DNA of 64,000 nt from JAJZSS01 sp964463505 (GCA_964463505.1 CAYXDC010000001.1:1-64000), one strand, 5' to 3'. Shown: positions 44,830 to 53,942, counted from the stretch's first letter. The notes: generated by a model from the letters alone, not told the origin. A program made the numbers and translations.

Positions 44830-45285
44830 ATGAACCAAGACCTGCAATATCGCCTGCGCCCGGCACGCGCCGAGGATGGCCGGATCATCCGCAGCCTGGT
44901 GCGCAAAGAACATCTTAATCCGATGGGGATTCACTGGTCACGCTTCACAGTCGCTGTGGACCAAAACGATGCGGTGATCGGCTGCGCTCAGATGAAGATC
45001 CATTTTGATAGCTCGCGGGAACTGGCCTCGCTGGTGGTGGAGGATCGCTGGCGAGGGCAGGGTATCGCCCGCGCCTTGATCACCAGCCTGCTAAACGAGC
45101 ATCCTGGCGTGATTTATCTCACCTGTGCTGCCCGGTTGGAACCTTTATACCAACACCTTGGCTTTTGCACGCTCTCACCAGACGAAATGCCGCCTTATTT
45201 CCGGCGTATCTATCGCCTGTTCAATGGATTGCTAACCCTATTTACCAGGTCTGGCGGATTCAAAGTCATGCGCCATGCTCACTGA
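44830..45285 (+). CDS. GNAT family N-acetyltransferase
   Basis: A 151-residue acetyl-CoA-dependent acyltransferase. The central motif VVEDRWRGQGIARALITSL contains the Arg/Gln-x-x-Gly-x-Gly/Ala signature that binds CoA. The flanking LYQHLGFCTLSPDEMPPYF is typical of the C-terminal half. The acceptor is unknown. I chose the ATG at 44830; a longer frame overlaps the hydrolase gene out of frame. Its last 48 bases overlap the end of the GMC oxidoreductase gene on the other strand. Confidence 0.83.
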   Translation: MNQDLQYRLRPARAEDGRIIRSLVRKEHLNPMGIHWSRFTVAVDQNDAVIGCAQMKIHFDSSRELASLVVEDRWRGQGIARALITSLLNEHPGVIYLTCAARLEPLYQHLGFCTLSPDEMPPYFRRIYRLFNGLLTLFTRSGGFKVMRHAH

Positions 45286-46902
45286 CCCAGAGCCAGCCTT
45301 AGGCGGGATATGACTCATGGCGTACTCCGCCAATGCTGCAATGGTCAGGCTGGGATTGACGCCGGGGTTGCCCGGCATAATTGAGCCATCCACTACATAC
45401 AGGCCCGGGTAGTTGTGCACCTGGCAGTCCAACCCGACCACACCTTCCTGGTCATCTCTGCCCATCGGGCATCCCCCCAGGATATGCGCGGTGATGGGAA
45501 TATTCAACAAGCCCTCGTTAACCGACCCGGCGGGAATCCCGTTAATTTTCTCGGCGAAACGACGCGTAACGTGATGCCCGGCATCGATCTTGGAAGGCAG
45601 GCTGTGTTCAAGGTCTGGTGTTGAGACCAACCGCTTGCGGAACAGCGTTGATAGGCTGCGTCCCAGGCGCATGCGGACATAATTATCTTCCGTCTGCATA
45701 ACCAGCAGGATCGTGGAGCGCTGCGCCCAGCCTGGCAGCACATGCGTGCGCAGAAAATCGACCGGATGAGAGAGAATGATCCCCAGGGTTTTCAATATCC
45801 TGCTCAGGATGCTGTGCCCGCTTTCAATCAGCGGCGCGGACAGCAGGCGCATCATTGAAGAACCTGCCGGATAGCGCACCGGCTCGATTGCAGTTACCGG
45901 GTCGGCGTGGAAAATCGAGGTGATCGCTACTCCCTCAGAGTAATCTGTAGCTGGTTCACGGCTGGTCGCTCCAAGCAGCGATTCCGAGTTGGTGCGCACC
46001 AGATCGCCCAGGCGGGGTGAAAGCTTTTCTAGCGAGCCAGAGATATCGCGACAATGAAAAAGCAATCCCAGCGTGCCCAACGATCCGCCGGAGAAGATCA
46101 CATTATGGGTCCGCAGGCGTCGCTCTGGCCTGACTAACCAGGCAGTGCTGCTGCGGTAAATGATTTCATAGCGCGCCCCATCTGGCTGGCCTTCCACCAG
46201 TTGGTGCACATCGCGCGCCTCACATTCCGCCTGGATTTCAGCTCCCCACTTTTCGGCAAAGTAGAGATAATTTTTCACCAGGGTGTTCTTGGCGTTATTG
46301 CGGCAACCGACCATACAACCCCCACAGTGGATGCAGGCTGCGCGCATTGGGCCTTGCCCGTCAAAATAAGGATCGGGTACTTCTTCTCCCTCCTGGCAAT
46401 CATCACCAAAATATACCCCCACCGTCGTTGGGTGAAAGGTTTCCAACGTGCCCAATTCAGCGGCGATCTCGCGTACCAGGCCATCTGCTGGCCAGAGGCG
46501 TGGATTTTGGGTCACCCCCAGCATGCGCCGGGCAGTCGCGTAATGCGGTTGCAGCACAGCCTTCCAATCCGCCTGCCGCCGCCAGGCAGGGTTTTCAAAG
46601 AGCCGGTCGTCTGGCTGCATCAAGACATTGGCATAACCCAGACTCCCACCGCCCACCCCGCTACCATGCAGCACCCATACATCCCGGAAGGGGCTGATCT
46701 GCAGGATACCGAAACAACGCAGGGCTGGCGCCCACAGATACTTGAACACATTCCAGTTTGTCTTAGCAAAGTCCTGGTCCCGAAAGCGTTTGCCGCGCTC
46801 GAGAACCAGGACACGATACCCCTTTTCAGCCAGTCGCATGGCTGAAACGCTGCCGCCAAATCCCGAACCGATCACCACAAAGTCAAACACATTCCCAGAC
46901 AT
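45238..46902 (-). CDS. GMC-type FAD oxidoreductase with ferredoxin-like cysteine cluster
   Basis: A 554-residue flavoprotein close to cholesterol oxidases. The FAD-binding GSGFGG is at residues 12-17 and the LHGSGVGGGSLGYAN motif near residue 78. Between residues 190 and 200 the spacing CxxCxxCxxxC (Cys190, 193, 196, 200) matches a 4Fe-4S cluster site, so electrons may leave to a soluble or membrane carrier instead of oxygen. The C-terminal VDGSIMPGNPGVNPSLTI segment holds the usual catalytic region. Alcohol or sterol-like substrates are inferred. It is upstream of no other gene but lies beside fatty-acid genes. Confidence 0.87.
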   Translation of the reverse strand: MSGNVFDFVVIGSGFGGSVSAMRLAEKGYRVLVLERGKRFRDQDFAKTNWNVFKYLWAPALRCFGILQISPFRDVWVLHGSGVGGGSLGYANVLMQPDDRLFENPAWRRQADWKAVLQPHYATARRMLGVTQNPRLWPADGLVREIAAELGTLETFHPTTVGVYFGDDCQEGEEVPDPYFDGQGPMRAACIHCGGCMVGCRNNAKNTLVKNYLYFAEKWGAEIQAECEARDVHQLVEGQPDGARYEIIYRSSTAWLVRPERRLRTHNVIFSGGSLGTLGLLFHCRDISGSLEKLSPRLGDLVRTNSESLLGATSREPATDYSEGVAITSIFHADPVTAIEPVRYPAGSSMMRLLSAPLIESGHSILSRILKTLGIILSHPVDFLRTHVLPGWAQRSTILLVMQTEDNYVRMRLGRSLSTLFRKRLVSTPDLEHSLPSKIDAGHHVTRRFAEKINGIPAGSVNEGLLNIPITAHILGGCPMGRDDQEGVVGLDCQVHNYPGLYVVDGSIMPGNPGVNPSLTIAALAEYAMSHIPPKAGSGSVSMAHDFESARPGK

Positions 46903-46944
46903 ACGCTATTTCTCCTGGGCCAGGCAAATCGGTTGATGGACAGG

Positions 46945-47793
46945 CTAAGTGTAGTGATAAAATCCGCGCCCGGTCTTGCGACCCAGGTAGCCGGCGTCCA
47001 CCATCTTACGCAGCAAATAGGCCGGGCGATACTTATCATCACCCAGGTCACGCTGCAGGACTTCCATAACAGATAGAACCACATCCAGGCCAATCAGATC
47101 ACACAGGGAAAGCGGTCCCATCGGATGGTTCATACCCAGCTTCATCACGGTGTCAATCGCCTCCGGTGTACCAATACCTTCTTGCAAGGCAAAGATGGCC
47201 TCATTGATCATCGGGCACAAAATGCGGTTGGAGATAAAACCCGGGGCATCGCGCGCTTCCACCGGTTCTTTGCCCATCAGCCGGCACACATCCATCACCG
47301 TGCTGGTCGTTTCATCAGAAGTCGCCAGCCCGCGAATGACCTCTACCAGGCGCATGAGCGGGACCGGGTTCATAAAGTGCATCCCGATCACACGCTCTGG
47401 GCGCTGAGTGACGGCCGCGATCTTAGTGATGCTGATCGATGAAGTATTGGAGGCCAGAATTGCCCCCGGCGCAGCCCGTAGATCCAGATCCCGAAAGACC
47501 TTTAATTTAATTTCAGGATTCTCGGAGGCTGCCTCCACCACCAAATCGGCCTGCGAGACGCGCTCCAGATCTGTCACCAGCGGGATATTGATCGCCGCGT
47601 CGCGCTGCTCGGGGGATAAAATGCCCTTACTGAGCAGCTTTTCCGCCGATTTGCTGATGGTCGCGCGGGCGCGCTCCAGCTGCTCTGGGACGACATCCAT
47701 TAAGGTGACTTGGAAGCCAGAGGTCGCGGCGGTCTGGGCAATACCATTCCCCATCGTACCTGAACCGACGATAAAAATATGCGTTACAGCCAT
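46945..47793 (-). CDS. 3-hydroxybutyryl-CoA (3-hydroxyacyl-CoA) dehydrogenase
   Basis: An NAD-dependent enzyme of beta-oxidation or of the reverse, butyrate-type pathway. The 282 residues have the GSGTMGNGIAQ nucleotide loop, the VVEAASENPEIK segment, the GMHFMNPVPLM catalytic His and the NRILCPMINEA helix typical of the short-chain type (Hbd/PaaH). It follows the thiolase gene by 32 bases, so the two act in sequence on acetoacetyl-CoA or longer substrates. Confidence 0.93.
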   Translation of the reverse strand: MAVTHIFIVGSGTMGNGIAQTAATSGFQVTLMDVVPEQLERARATISKSAEKLLSKGILSPEQRDAAINIPLVTDLERVSQADLVVEAASENPEIKLKVFRDLDLRAAPGAILASNTSSISITKIAAVTQRPERVIGMHFMNPVPLMRLVEVIRGLATSDETTSTVMDVCRLMGKEPVEARDAPGFISNRILCPMINEAIFALQEGIGTPEAIDTVMKLGMNHPMGPLSLCDLIGLDVVLSVMEVLQRDLGDDKYRPAYLLRKMVDAGYLGRKTGRGFYHYT

Positions 47794-47825
47794 GTTGGTC
47801 TCCTCTTCTGCACCTGAGCTGCCTG

Positions 47826-49037
47826 TCAGGACTCCAATTCAATCGCCATCGCCACCGCCTCGGCGCCGCCCAGGCAGAGTGCTGCCACCCCGCGCTGCAA
47901 CCCGTGGTCGCGCAGGGCATAGATCAGTGTGGTCAGGACGCGCGCCCCACTGGCGCCAATCGGGTGGCCCAGGGCAATGGCCCCGCCGTGCACGTTTACT
48001 TTCTCCCAGTCCCAGCCCAGGCGACTCAAGGCTGCTCCATTAGCCAGCACCTGAGCGGCAAAAGCCTCATTCAGCTCGATCAAATCCACCTGATCCAGTG
48101 TCCAGCCCACTTTTTCCAGCAAGCGCGGCAGGGCATGCGCTGGGGCATCAAACAGATATTTCGGCTCCACCGCTGCCTGGGCTGAACCGACCACGCGCGC
48201 CAGGGGTTGGAGCTGGTGCTTTTCGGCATAAGACCGGCTGGCAACCACCACTGCCGCTGCGCCATCATTCAAGCCCGGCGCGTTCCCGGCGGTCACTTTA
48301 CCGTCCGCTTGAAAAGCGGGTTTCAAGCCTCTCAGAGCCTCCAAAGAACTATCCCGGCGCGGCCCTTCGTCAGTATCACAGATGGTCACCTGCCCTTTGC
48401 GTCCTGGAATCTCAACCGGCACAATTTCAGCTTTGAATTTGCCAGCATCGATGGCAACGATCGCCTTCTGGTGACTGTGAAAGGCATACTCGTCCATCGC
48501 GCTGCGACTCACATCAAACTCTTCAGCGATAAACTCCGCTGAATTCCCCATCCCCCAATTTTCGAAGGGGTCCCAGAGCCCATCCAGTAACAGGGCGTCG
48601 GTAAGCTGGGCATGTCCATAACGCAGCGTACCGGTGCGCCCATCCACCAGGTAGGGAGCGCGACTCATACTCTCCATGCCACCCGCCACAAACAGATCAC
48701 CATCCCCAGCACGCACGGCCTGGGCTGCTAAAGTAACCGCCTTCAAGCCTGACCCGCATACTTTATTGATCGTCAGAGCCCCCACGCTGGATGGCAAACC
48801 GCCATATATCGCCGCCTGGCGAGCCGGGTTCTGGCCCAGACCGGCTGAGACGACATTGCCCATAATTACTTCTTCAATTTCAGAAAGATTTTGAATACCG
48901 GCGCGCGCCACAGCCGCGCCCACCACAATCGCCCCCAAACGTGTTGCAGATATCCCGCTCAGGCCACCCTGGAAACGCCCAATTGGCGTCCGGACTGCAC
49001 TGAGAATCACCGCATCCCCATTGCGCACCCTGCTCAT
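47826..49037 (-). CDS. Acetyl-CoA C-acetyltransferase (thiolase)
   Basis: It cleaves or forms 3-ketoacyl-CoA. The 403-residue protein has nucleophile Cys94 in KVCGSGLKAV, the His of NGGAIALGHPIGASGAR, and the late Cys region CLGGAEAVAM, all in place. AGGAGGAG gives a strong ribosome-binding site before the ATG at 49037. It forms a two-gene unit with the hydroxyacyl-CoA dehydrogenase, and the GMC oxidoreductase gene follows. A second thiolase lies near the right edge. Confidence 0.94.
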   Translation of the reverse strand: MSRVRNGDAVILSAVRTPIGRFQGGLSGISATRLGAIVVGAAVARAGIQNLSEIEEVIMGNVVSAGLGQNPARQAAIYGGLPSSVGALTINKVCGSGLKAVTLAAQAVRAGDGDLFVAGGMESMSRAPYLVDGRTGTLRYGHAQLTDALLLDGLWDPFENWGMGNSAEFIAEEFDVSRSAMDEYAFHSHQKAIVAIDAGKFKAEIVPVEIPGRKGQVTICDTDEGPRRDSSLEALRGLKPAFQADGKVTAGNAPGLNDGAAAVVVASRSYAEKHQLQPLARVVGSAQAAVEPKYLFDAPAHALPRLLEKVGWTLDQVDLIELNEAFAAQVLANGAALSRLGWDWEKVNVHGGAIALGHPIGASGARVLTTLIYALRDHGLQRGVAALCLGGAEAVAMAIELES

Positions 49038-49158
49038 CGGATCTCCTCCTGTACTTGCGCTTGTTGTTGGACCGGGACAACATTGTACAACTATGATTCA
49101 GCAGACACACAAAAGCTTATGAGTCCGCCTGCCGTTCATAACCATTATTGATGTGAGA

Positions 49159-49644
49159 TTACTCTCCTTTCCAGCCACTGCTGATCCGCTGGTAGGTTTC
49201 TTCCAGGCTTTCAGGAAGCACCCGGGTATCCGCCACGGCTGACATGAAGTTGGTATCCCCACCCCAGCGCGGCACAATATGCAAATGCACATGCTCGGCA
49301 ATCCCTGCCCCGGCAACCGCGCCGATATTCATGCCCAGGTTGAAACCCTGAGGATGGTAGATGCGTTGCAGGACCAGGATCGCCTGATTGGTTAATTCCA
49401 TCATCTCCGAGCGAATCGCCGCATCGAGCTCATCAAGCATTGGGCGGTGCGCATACGGAACCACCATCAGGTGCCCGCTGGTGTATGGGTAACGATTCAG
49501 GATCACGAATGCCTGCTTGCCGCGCACAATGATCAGGTTTTCCTGTCCATCGGCAGACTGGATAGCATTGCAAAAAACGCAACCTTCTACTTTGTCGTGG
49601 TTATTGATATATTCCATACGCCAGGGAGACCATAAATGATTCAA
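49159..49644 (-). CDS. HIT family nucleotide hydrolase
   Basis: A 161-residue histidine-triad protein. The HxHxH motif HVHLH is at residues 118-122. The N-terminal zinc-type CVFC motif (Cys22, Cys25) and SGHLMVVPYAHRP identify the bacterial AP4A phosphorylase/HinT-like group. It probably hydrolyses adenosine phosphoramidates or dinucleoside polyphosphates. The start is a TTG at 49644, placed 11 bases after a GGAG site; no ATG is available nearby. The gap to the thiolase contains no further gene. Confidence 0.9.
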   Translation of the reverse strand: MNHLWSPWRMEYINNHDKVEGCVFCNAIQSADGQENLIIVRGKQAFVILNRYPYTSGHLMVVPYAHRPMLDELDAAIRSEMMELTNQAILVLQRIYHPQGFNLGMNIGAVAGAGIAEHVHLHIVPRWGGDTNFMSAVADTRVLPESLEETYQRISSGWKGE

Positions 49645-49758
49645 AACAGATACTCCATATTCAGGTAAATTATTGTAGCAAAGATTTCATGCATGGGGAA
49701 TATCTTTCCCGGTTTTCCTCAGGACATCCTCTCATCCACAGGAGATAAAATAACCCGG

Positions 49759-49787
49759 TTGACAGCCTTTGAGAAGCAGAGTATCCT
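49759..49787 (+). promoter_or_regulatory. Promoter of the xseA operon
   Basis: A perfect TTGACA at 49759-49764, a 17-base spacer and TATCCT at 49782-49787, 51 bases before the xseA ATG. This looks like a good housekeeping sigma site. Confidence 0.7.
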
Positions 49788-49838
49788 CAATCCGTTAACC
49801 TGCCAAAGCACAGATATACTTACTCGAACGAAGGACGA

Positions 49839-51068
49839 ATGCTGCAATTACCGCTTTTTGAACCAGCCCACTGGACGGTCAGCGAGCTGACCCGCTATAT
49901 CCGCTCGCTTTTTGAAGAGGATGCCCAGTTGCAGGATGTATGGGTCCAGGGAGAGATATCCAATTTCTCCCGACCCAGCTCAGGGCATCTGTACTTTACT
50001 CTAAAGGATAGCAGCAGCTCGCTGCGTTGTGTGATGTGGCGCAGCCAGGCAGCCCGCCTGCAAGTGCTGCCGCGCGACGGCGATGCCGTTGAAGCGCATG
50101 GCAGCCTGAATGTGTACGAAGCCGGCGGGCAGTACCAACTTTACGCAGATGTACTGCGCCCGGTCGGGCAAGGCGCTCTGTACGCTGAATTTTTACGCCG
50201 CAAAGCGATCCTGGAAGCCGAAGGATTATTTGATCCCGAGCGCAAACGCTTGCTACCGCGCTGGCCTCAAATCATTGGGTTGGTGACATCCCCTACGGGC
50301 GCAGCGTTGCGAGACATTCTAAACACCCTGCGGCGGCGCTATCCAATCGCCCGAGTGGTCATTGCGCCAACGCCTGTTCAGGGTGATGAAGCTCCTGCTG
50401 GGATCGTGCAAGCCTTACAAAGCCTGGTAGTGCGCACCCAGGCGGATGTCATCCTGCTGGCCCGTGGCGGTGGTTCCATTGAAGATTTGTGGGCGTTTAA
50501 CGATGAGCGCGTGGTGCGCGCCATCGCTGCCTCTCCTATTCCGGTGATCTGCGGCGTAGGCCACGAGACAGATTTCACCCTGGCGGATTTTGTCGCCGAC
50601 CTGCGCGCCCCTACCCCGACTGCAGCCGCCGAGCTGGCTACCCCCAACCGCACCGATCTATTGGCCGGTCTCGGTGAGCTGCAAAACCAGCTCCACCGCA
50701 ACTTGCGTGCAATCCTGTCCGATCGGCGCTGGGAGCTGAGCCATACTCGCAGCCAGTTAGGGGCGCTGTCACCGCAGGGACGCGTGCGCTCTGATCGCCA
50801 GCGCATCGATAGCCTGGCACTACGTTCCAACCGGGCAGCTTTGCACAACCTGCAAATGCAGCGCGCCTACACCAACAGCCTGGGGCAGCGCCTGGCAGCC
50901 CTGCATCCTCTGGCAGTCTTGCAGCGCGGTTATGCGGTAGTAACCAGGAGTGATGGACAAGTGGTGCGGAAGACGGCTCAGGTCCAACCCGGTGATCTGC
51001 TGCGGGTGCAGGTGAGTGATGGTCATATCGGCGCGCGCGCCATACACCCCAACCAGGATCAGCCTTAA
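49839..51068 (+). CDS. xseA: Exodeoxyribonuclease VII large subunit
   Basis: The catalytic subunit of ExoVII, a bidirectional single-strand DNA exonuclease. The 409-residue protein has the N-terminal OB fold (DVWVQGEISNFSRPSSGHLYFTLKD), the catalytic core with GLVTSPTGAALRDIL, ARGGGSIEDLWAFNDE and GVGHETDFTLADFVADLRAPTPTAAAE, and the C-terminal coiled coil. The length is somewhat short of E. coli (456). The stop overlaps the next ATG (TAATG). Confidence 0.95.
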   Translation: MLQLPLFEPAHWTVSELTRYIRSLFEEDAQLQDVWVQGEISNFSRPSSGHLYFTLKDSSSSLRCVMWRSQAARLQVLPRDGDAVEAHGSLNVYEAGGQYQLYADVLRPVGQGALYAEFLRRKAILEAEGLFDPERKRLLPRWPQIIGLVTSPTGAALRDILNTLRRRYPIARVVIAPTPVQGDEAPAGIVQALQSLVVRTQADVILLARGGGSIEDLWAFNDERVVRAIAASPIPVICGVGHETDFTLADFVADLRAPTPTAAAELATPNRTDLLAGLGELQNQLHRNLRAILSDRRWELSHTRSQLGALSPQGRVRSDRQRIDSLALRSNRAALHNLQMQRAYTNSLGQRLAALHPLAVLQRGYAVVTRSDGQVVRKTAQVQPGDLLRVQVSDGHIGARAIHPNQDQP

Positions 51069-51538
51069 TGGAAAATACTGAGGACGAGCTATTTTCCGAG
51101 GTGCAATCTGTGGACGATCTGGTTCTGGCTGCGAACCAGGAGTTAGAGGCCAGAGTTCTGCAAGAATCCAACCGGGCATTCAATATGGGCTGTGCACTGT
51201 GGCTGATCCCCGGTGGCTTGCTGATCATAGCCATTTTTCTGATCAGCAAAGCCAATTGGGCGATGACCGGGATTACAATCGTGCTGATTGGCCTGGCTGC
51301 GATTGTGTTTGCCTTGTTTGTGGCCTCCCGCAGCAAATCCAAAAGTCCAGCGCGTATTTATGAAGGTCAACTTGCCAGTGAGGTGCAGCGCAAGCTCTCT
51401 GAGCTGGCACAGACGCCTGAGGCATTTGTACTGCGGGCGCTCGAAATTCTGCCGGACGAGACGCTGCTTGCCCATCACCTGAGGCGGCTTGATATTGAGG
51501 AACCTACATCCAAGAATAACTTGCGGGAGGAAGTCTAA
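51068..51538 (+). CDS. Two-helix membrane protein between xseA and xseB
   Basis: A 156-residue protein with two closely spaced membrane helices (about residues 37-57 and 60-80). It is flanked by an acidic N-terminus and a C-terminal cytoplasmic domain (about 90-156) rich in Leu and charged residues. No known domain is seen. TAATG overlaps at both ends couple it to xseA and xseB, so all three proteins should be made in fixed ratio. Whether it anchors ExoVII to the membrane is only a suggestion from gene order. Confidence 0.75.
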   Translation: MENTEDELFSEVQSVDDLVLAANQELEARVLQESNRAFNMGCALWLIPGGLLIIAIFLISKANWAMTGITIVLIGLAAIVFALFVASRSKSKSPARIYEGQLASEVQRKLSELAQTPEAFVLRALEILPDETLLAHHLRRLDIEEPTSKNNLREEV

Positions 51539-51780
51539 TGACCACCCAAACTGACCCATCCCTTGAAAATATCCCTTATGAACAGGCCCTGGCGGAGCTG
51601 GAACAAATTGTTGCCGCGCTGGAATCATCAGAGCGTTCGTTGGAAGAAGCCCTGGCTTTATTTGAGCGCGGCCAGGTCCTCGCCCGGCATTGCTCTGAAC
51701 TTTTGGACCAGGCCGAATTACGCATCGAACAAATATCGGGGGATCAGATTCTGCCCTTTGAATCCGACCTCACCTCATAA
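51538..51780 (+). CDS. xseB: Exodeoxyribonuclease VII small subunit
   Basis: The small subunit of ExoVII. The 80 residues match the family: YEQALAELEQIVAALESSERSLEEALALFERG forms the two-helix hairpin that binds the large subunit, and CSELLDQAELRIEQI ends it. The ATG overlaps the preceding stop. Confidence 0.94.
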   Translation: MTTQTDPSLENIPYEQALAELEQIVAALESSERSLEEALALFERGQVLARHCSELLDQAELRIEQISGDQILPFESDLTS

Positions 51781-51794
51781 AGCAGGCTACCCGC

Positions 51795-52271
51795 ATGCAT
51801 GAAAAATTCACCGCCATCAATAGCATTTTAGATGTTTTTACCAACCGGGTGCTCCTGAGTGCTTTGATCCCGTGGAGCCTGGCGCAGATTGTCAAGGTGC
51901 CGCTGGAATATTTCAGCACAAAACGCTGGAACTGGTCATTGTTGCTCAGGGCCGGGGGAATGCCCAGCTCGCATTCCGCCCTGGTTGCCGGGGCATGCCA
52001 TGCTGTTGGTTTACGCTCGGGGTTTGACTCGCCTCTGTACGCAATCTCCTTTGTACTGGCAATGATTGTCATTTACGACGCGACTGGCATCCGCCGCCAG
52101 GCGGGGAAACACGCTGAGCTCATCAATGCCATCATCGAGGACCTGGCAACCGGTCACCCATTACAGCAAGAAAAACTGCGCGAAGTGCTGGGCCATACCC
52201 CTCTGGAGGCAGTAGGCGGCACGATTTTGGGATTGCTGATCGCGCAATTGCTCTGGATGGTTGGTTTTTAA
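51795..52271 (+). CDS. Divergent PAP2 family protein (DUF212)
   Basis: A 158-residue membrane protein of the YuiD/DUF212 group, distantly related to PAP2 phosphatases. The motif RAGGMPSSHSALVAG near residue 53 resembles the SGH/SRP-type phosphatase motif, and IIVYDATGIRRQAGKHAE (here VIYDATGIRRQAGKHAE) is the second family motif. It may hydrolyse a lipid phosphate, which is not established for the family. It begins 14 bases after xseB. Confidence 0.88.
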   Translation: MHEKFTAINSILDVFTNRVLLSALIPWSLAQIVKVPLEYFSTKRWNWSLLLRAGGMPSSHSALVAGACHAVGLRSGFDSPLYAISFVLAMIVIYDATGIRRQAGKHAELINAIIEDLATGHPLQQEKLREVLGHTPLEAVGGTILGLLIAQLLWMVGF

Positions 52272-52298
52272 TCCCCCAAGTAAAATCAACCTTTTCTA

Positions 52299-53876
52299 TT
52301 AGCGCCTCAAACGACGCACCAGCCAGTTGAGTAAACCACGCATCTCGCTCACCCCCAATAACAGGCAGACCAACCCATAAATCCCCCCTCCCACAATCAC
52401 ACCCAGGCTGAGCGTCAGCCAGGCTGGGGGTGCCGAAAACCACCCAGGCCCGATCAAGAGCACCGCAGCCATCGCTGCTGAGGCGATCCCCGCCTGCAGC
52501 AGGCCTCTTACGATAGGGATGCCTGCTAATCCGCCCAAGCGCCGGCGCATCCATACCAGCAATCCCAGCATTTCCAGGGCGGTCGCCACCGTATTCGCCA
52601 GCGCCAGACCGCCATGCGGCATCCAGCCCAACTGCACAAACCAGGCGGAAAACAAAAAGCTGAACACCACGTTCAACCCCATTGCAGCTGCACCGATCAG
52701 GACCGGGGTACGAGTATCGTGCAGCGCGTAAAAAGCTCGCGCCAGGATCTCAACCAGCGAATGTCCCACCAGGCCCACACCATACCACAGCAAAGCCCAG
52801 GCCACCAGCTCTGTGGAGCGCGCGTCAAATTCGCCGCGCTGGTAAAGGGTGGCAACCAATGGGTAACGCAGCAAAACCAGCCCCACACTGGCGGGCACAG
52901 CCAACAACAACACCCCGCGCAGGGTGGCAGAAAGAGAGCTGCGCATTTCAGTTAACTGGCCGCGCGCATATTGGGCAGCAAAGGTAGGCATGGCTGCGGT
53001 GGCAATCGCTTGCGCAATGACCGTTTGCGGCATCAGCATCAAGGTGAAAGCATAGGTCACGCCATTCACGCTGCCTTCCGGCATCCCCGATGCCAGGCGC
53101 ACATTAATCCAGAAATTTAGCTGCACCACCGCCACGCCCAGCAAGCGCGGGCCCATCAGGCGCGCTACTTCACGGACTTCTACCAGGCGCAATCCCAGCG
53201 TAGGGGAATAACTCCCACCCTGGCGAATCAAAACCGGCAACTGCACCAATAGATGCAGCCCCGCCCCCAGCAATACCCCCCACGCCAGCCCGTAGATGCC
53301 CATCCCTGGCGCCAGGAACAGCACCCCAAAGATCATCCCCAGGGCGTACATCGAAGGCGCCAGGGCCGGGAACAAGAAGATCTGGTGCGAGTTCAGGATG
53401 CCCATCACCAGCCCGCTAATGCCAAAAATTACTGCCGAGGGCAGCATTAAACGCACCAGATTGACAGTCAGCTGGAATTTATAGGGATCGTTGACGAAAC
53501 CCGGAGCCAGGATATAACGCACAATTTGGGGGGCAAATATGGCCGCCAGCAGGCTGGTGAAGATCAAGATCAATAGCACCAGGTTGGCGACTGCAGAAGC
53601 CATCTCCCAGGCGCGCCGGCGCTGCTCTTTCGCCAGCAAGCCGGTAAAGGTCGGGATAAAAGCTGAGCCCAACGCGCCGCCGGCAATTAAGTAATATAGA
53701 GTCTCGGAGACACGATTGGCAGCCGAAAAAGCCTCCATCTCAGGGGAAGTACCAAATGCGTCGGCTACCAACATCCAGCGCAGCAGTCCGGTCAGGGTGC
53801 TGAGCAGGAATGCGAACATCACCGTGCCAGCGGCGCGGGCAATTTGACGATTGGCGGTATTCGGGGTGGGGATCAC
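52299..53876 (-). CDS. murJ: Lipid II flippase MurJ (MviN family)
   Basis: It moves the peptidoglycan precursor lipid II across the membrane. The protein of 525 residues has about 14 helices with the family segments RAAGTVMFAFLLSTLTGLLR, the GALGSAFIPTFTGLLAKE region and multiple charged residues within the cavity helices. A TATAAT box ends 8 bases before the GTG at 53876, so that GTG is the likely start, with a leaderless message; a TTG two codons upstream would lie within the promoter. Its 3' end faces the PAP2 gene. Confidence 0.9.
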   Translation of the reverse strand: MIPTPNTANRQIARAAGTVMFAFLLSTLTGLLRWMLVADAFGTSPEMEAFSAANRVSETLYYLIAGGALGSAFIPTFTGLLAKEQRRRAWEMASAVANLVLLILIFTSLLAAIFAPQIVRYILAPGFVNDPYKFQLTVNLVRLMLPSAVIFGISGLVMGILNSHQIFLFPALAPSMYALGMIFGVLFLAPGMGIYGLAWGVLLGAGLHLLVQLPVLIRQGGSYSPTLGLRLVEVREVARLMGPRLLGVAVVQLNFWINVRLASGMPEGSVNGVTYAFTLMLMPQTVIAQAIATAAMPTFAAQYARGQLTEMRSSLSATLRGVLLLAVPASVGLVLLRYPLVATLYQRGEFDARSTELVAWALLWYGVGLVGHSLVEILARAFYALHDTRTPVLIGAAAMGLNVVFSFLFSAWFVQLGWMPHGGLALANTVATALEMLGLLVWMRRRLGGLAGIPIVRGLLQAGIASAAMAAVLLIGPGWFSAPPAWLTLSLGVIVGGGIYGLVCLLLGVSEMRGLLNWLVRRLRR

Positions 53877-53884
53877 TGGCAAGT

Positions 53885-53912
53885 ATTATAATCCGAACTG
53901 CCTGGCATCCAA
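53885..53912 (-). promoter_or_regulatory. Promoter of murJ, leaderless type
   Basis: On the minus strand TTGGAT (53912-53907), a 16-base spacer and TATAAT (53890-53885). The GTG start at 53876 lies 8 bases after the -10 element, where transcription should begin. Confidence 0.55.
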
Positions 53913-53942
53913 CGCCAACGGATTAAGCCCGCAATTTTCACC

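Noticed and set aside
49693..49890. 65-codon plus-strand frame before xseA
   Set aside because: It spans the xseA promoter and overlaps the xseA start; no ribosome-binding site or protein-like pattern.
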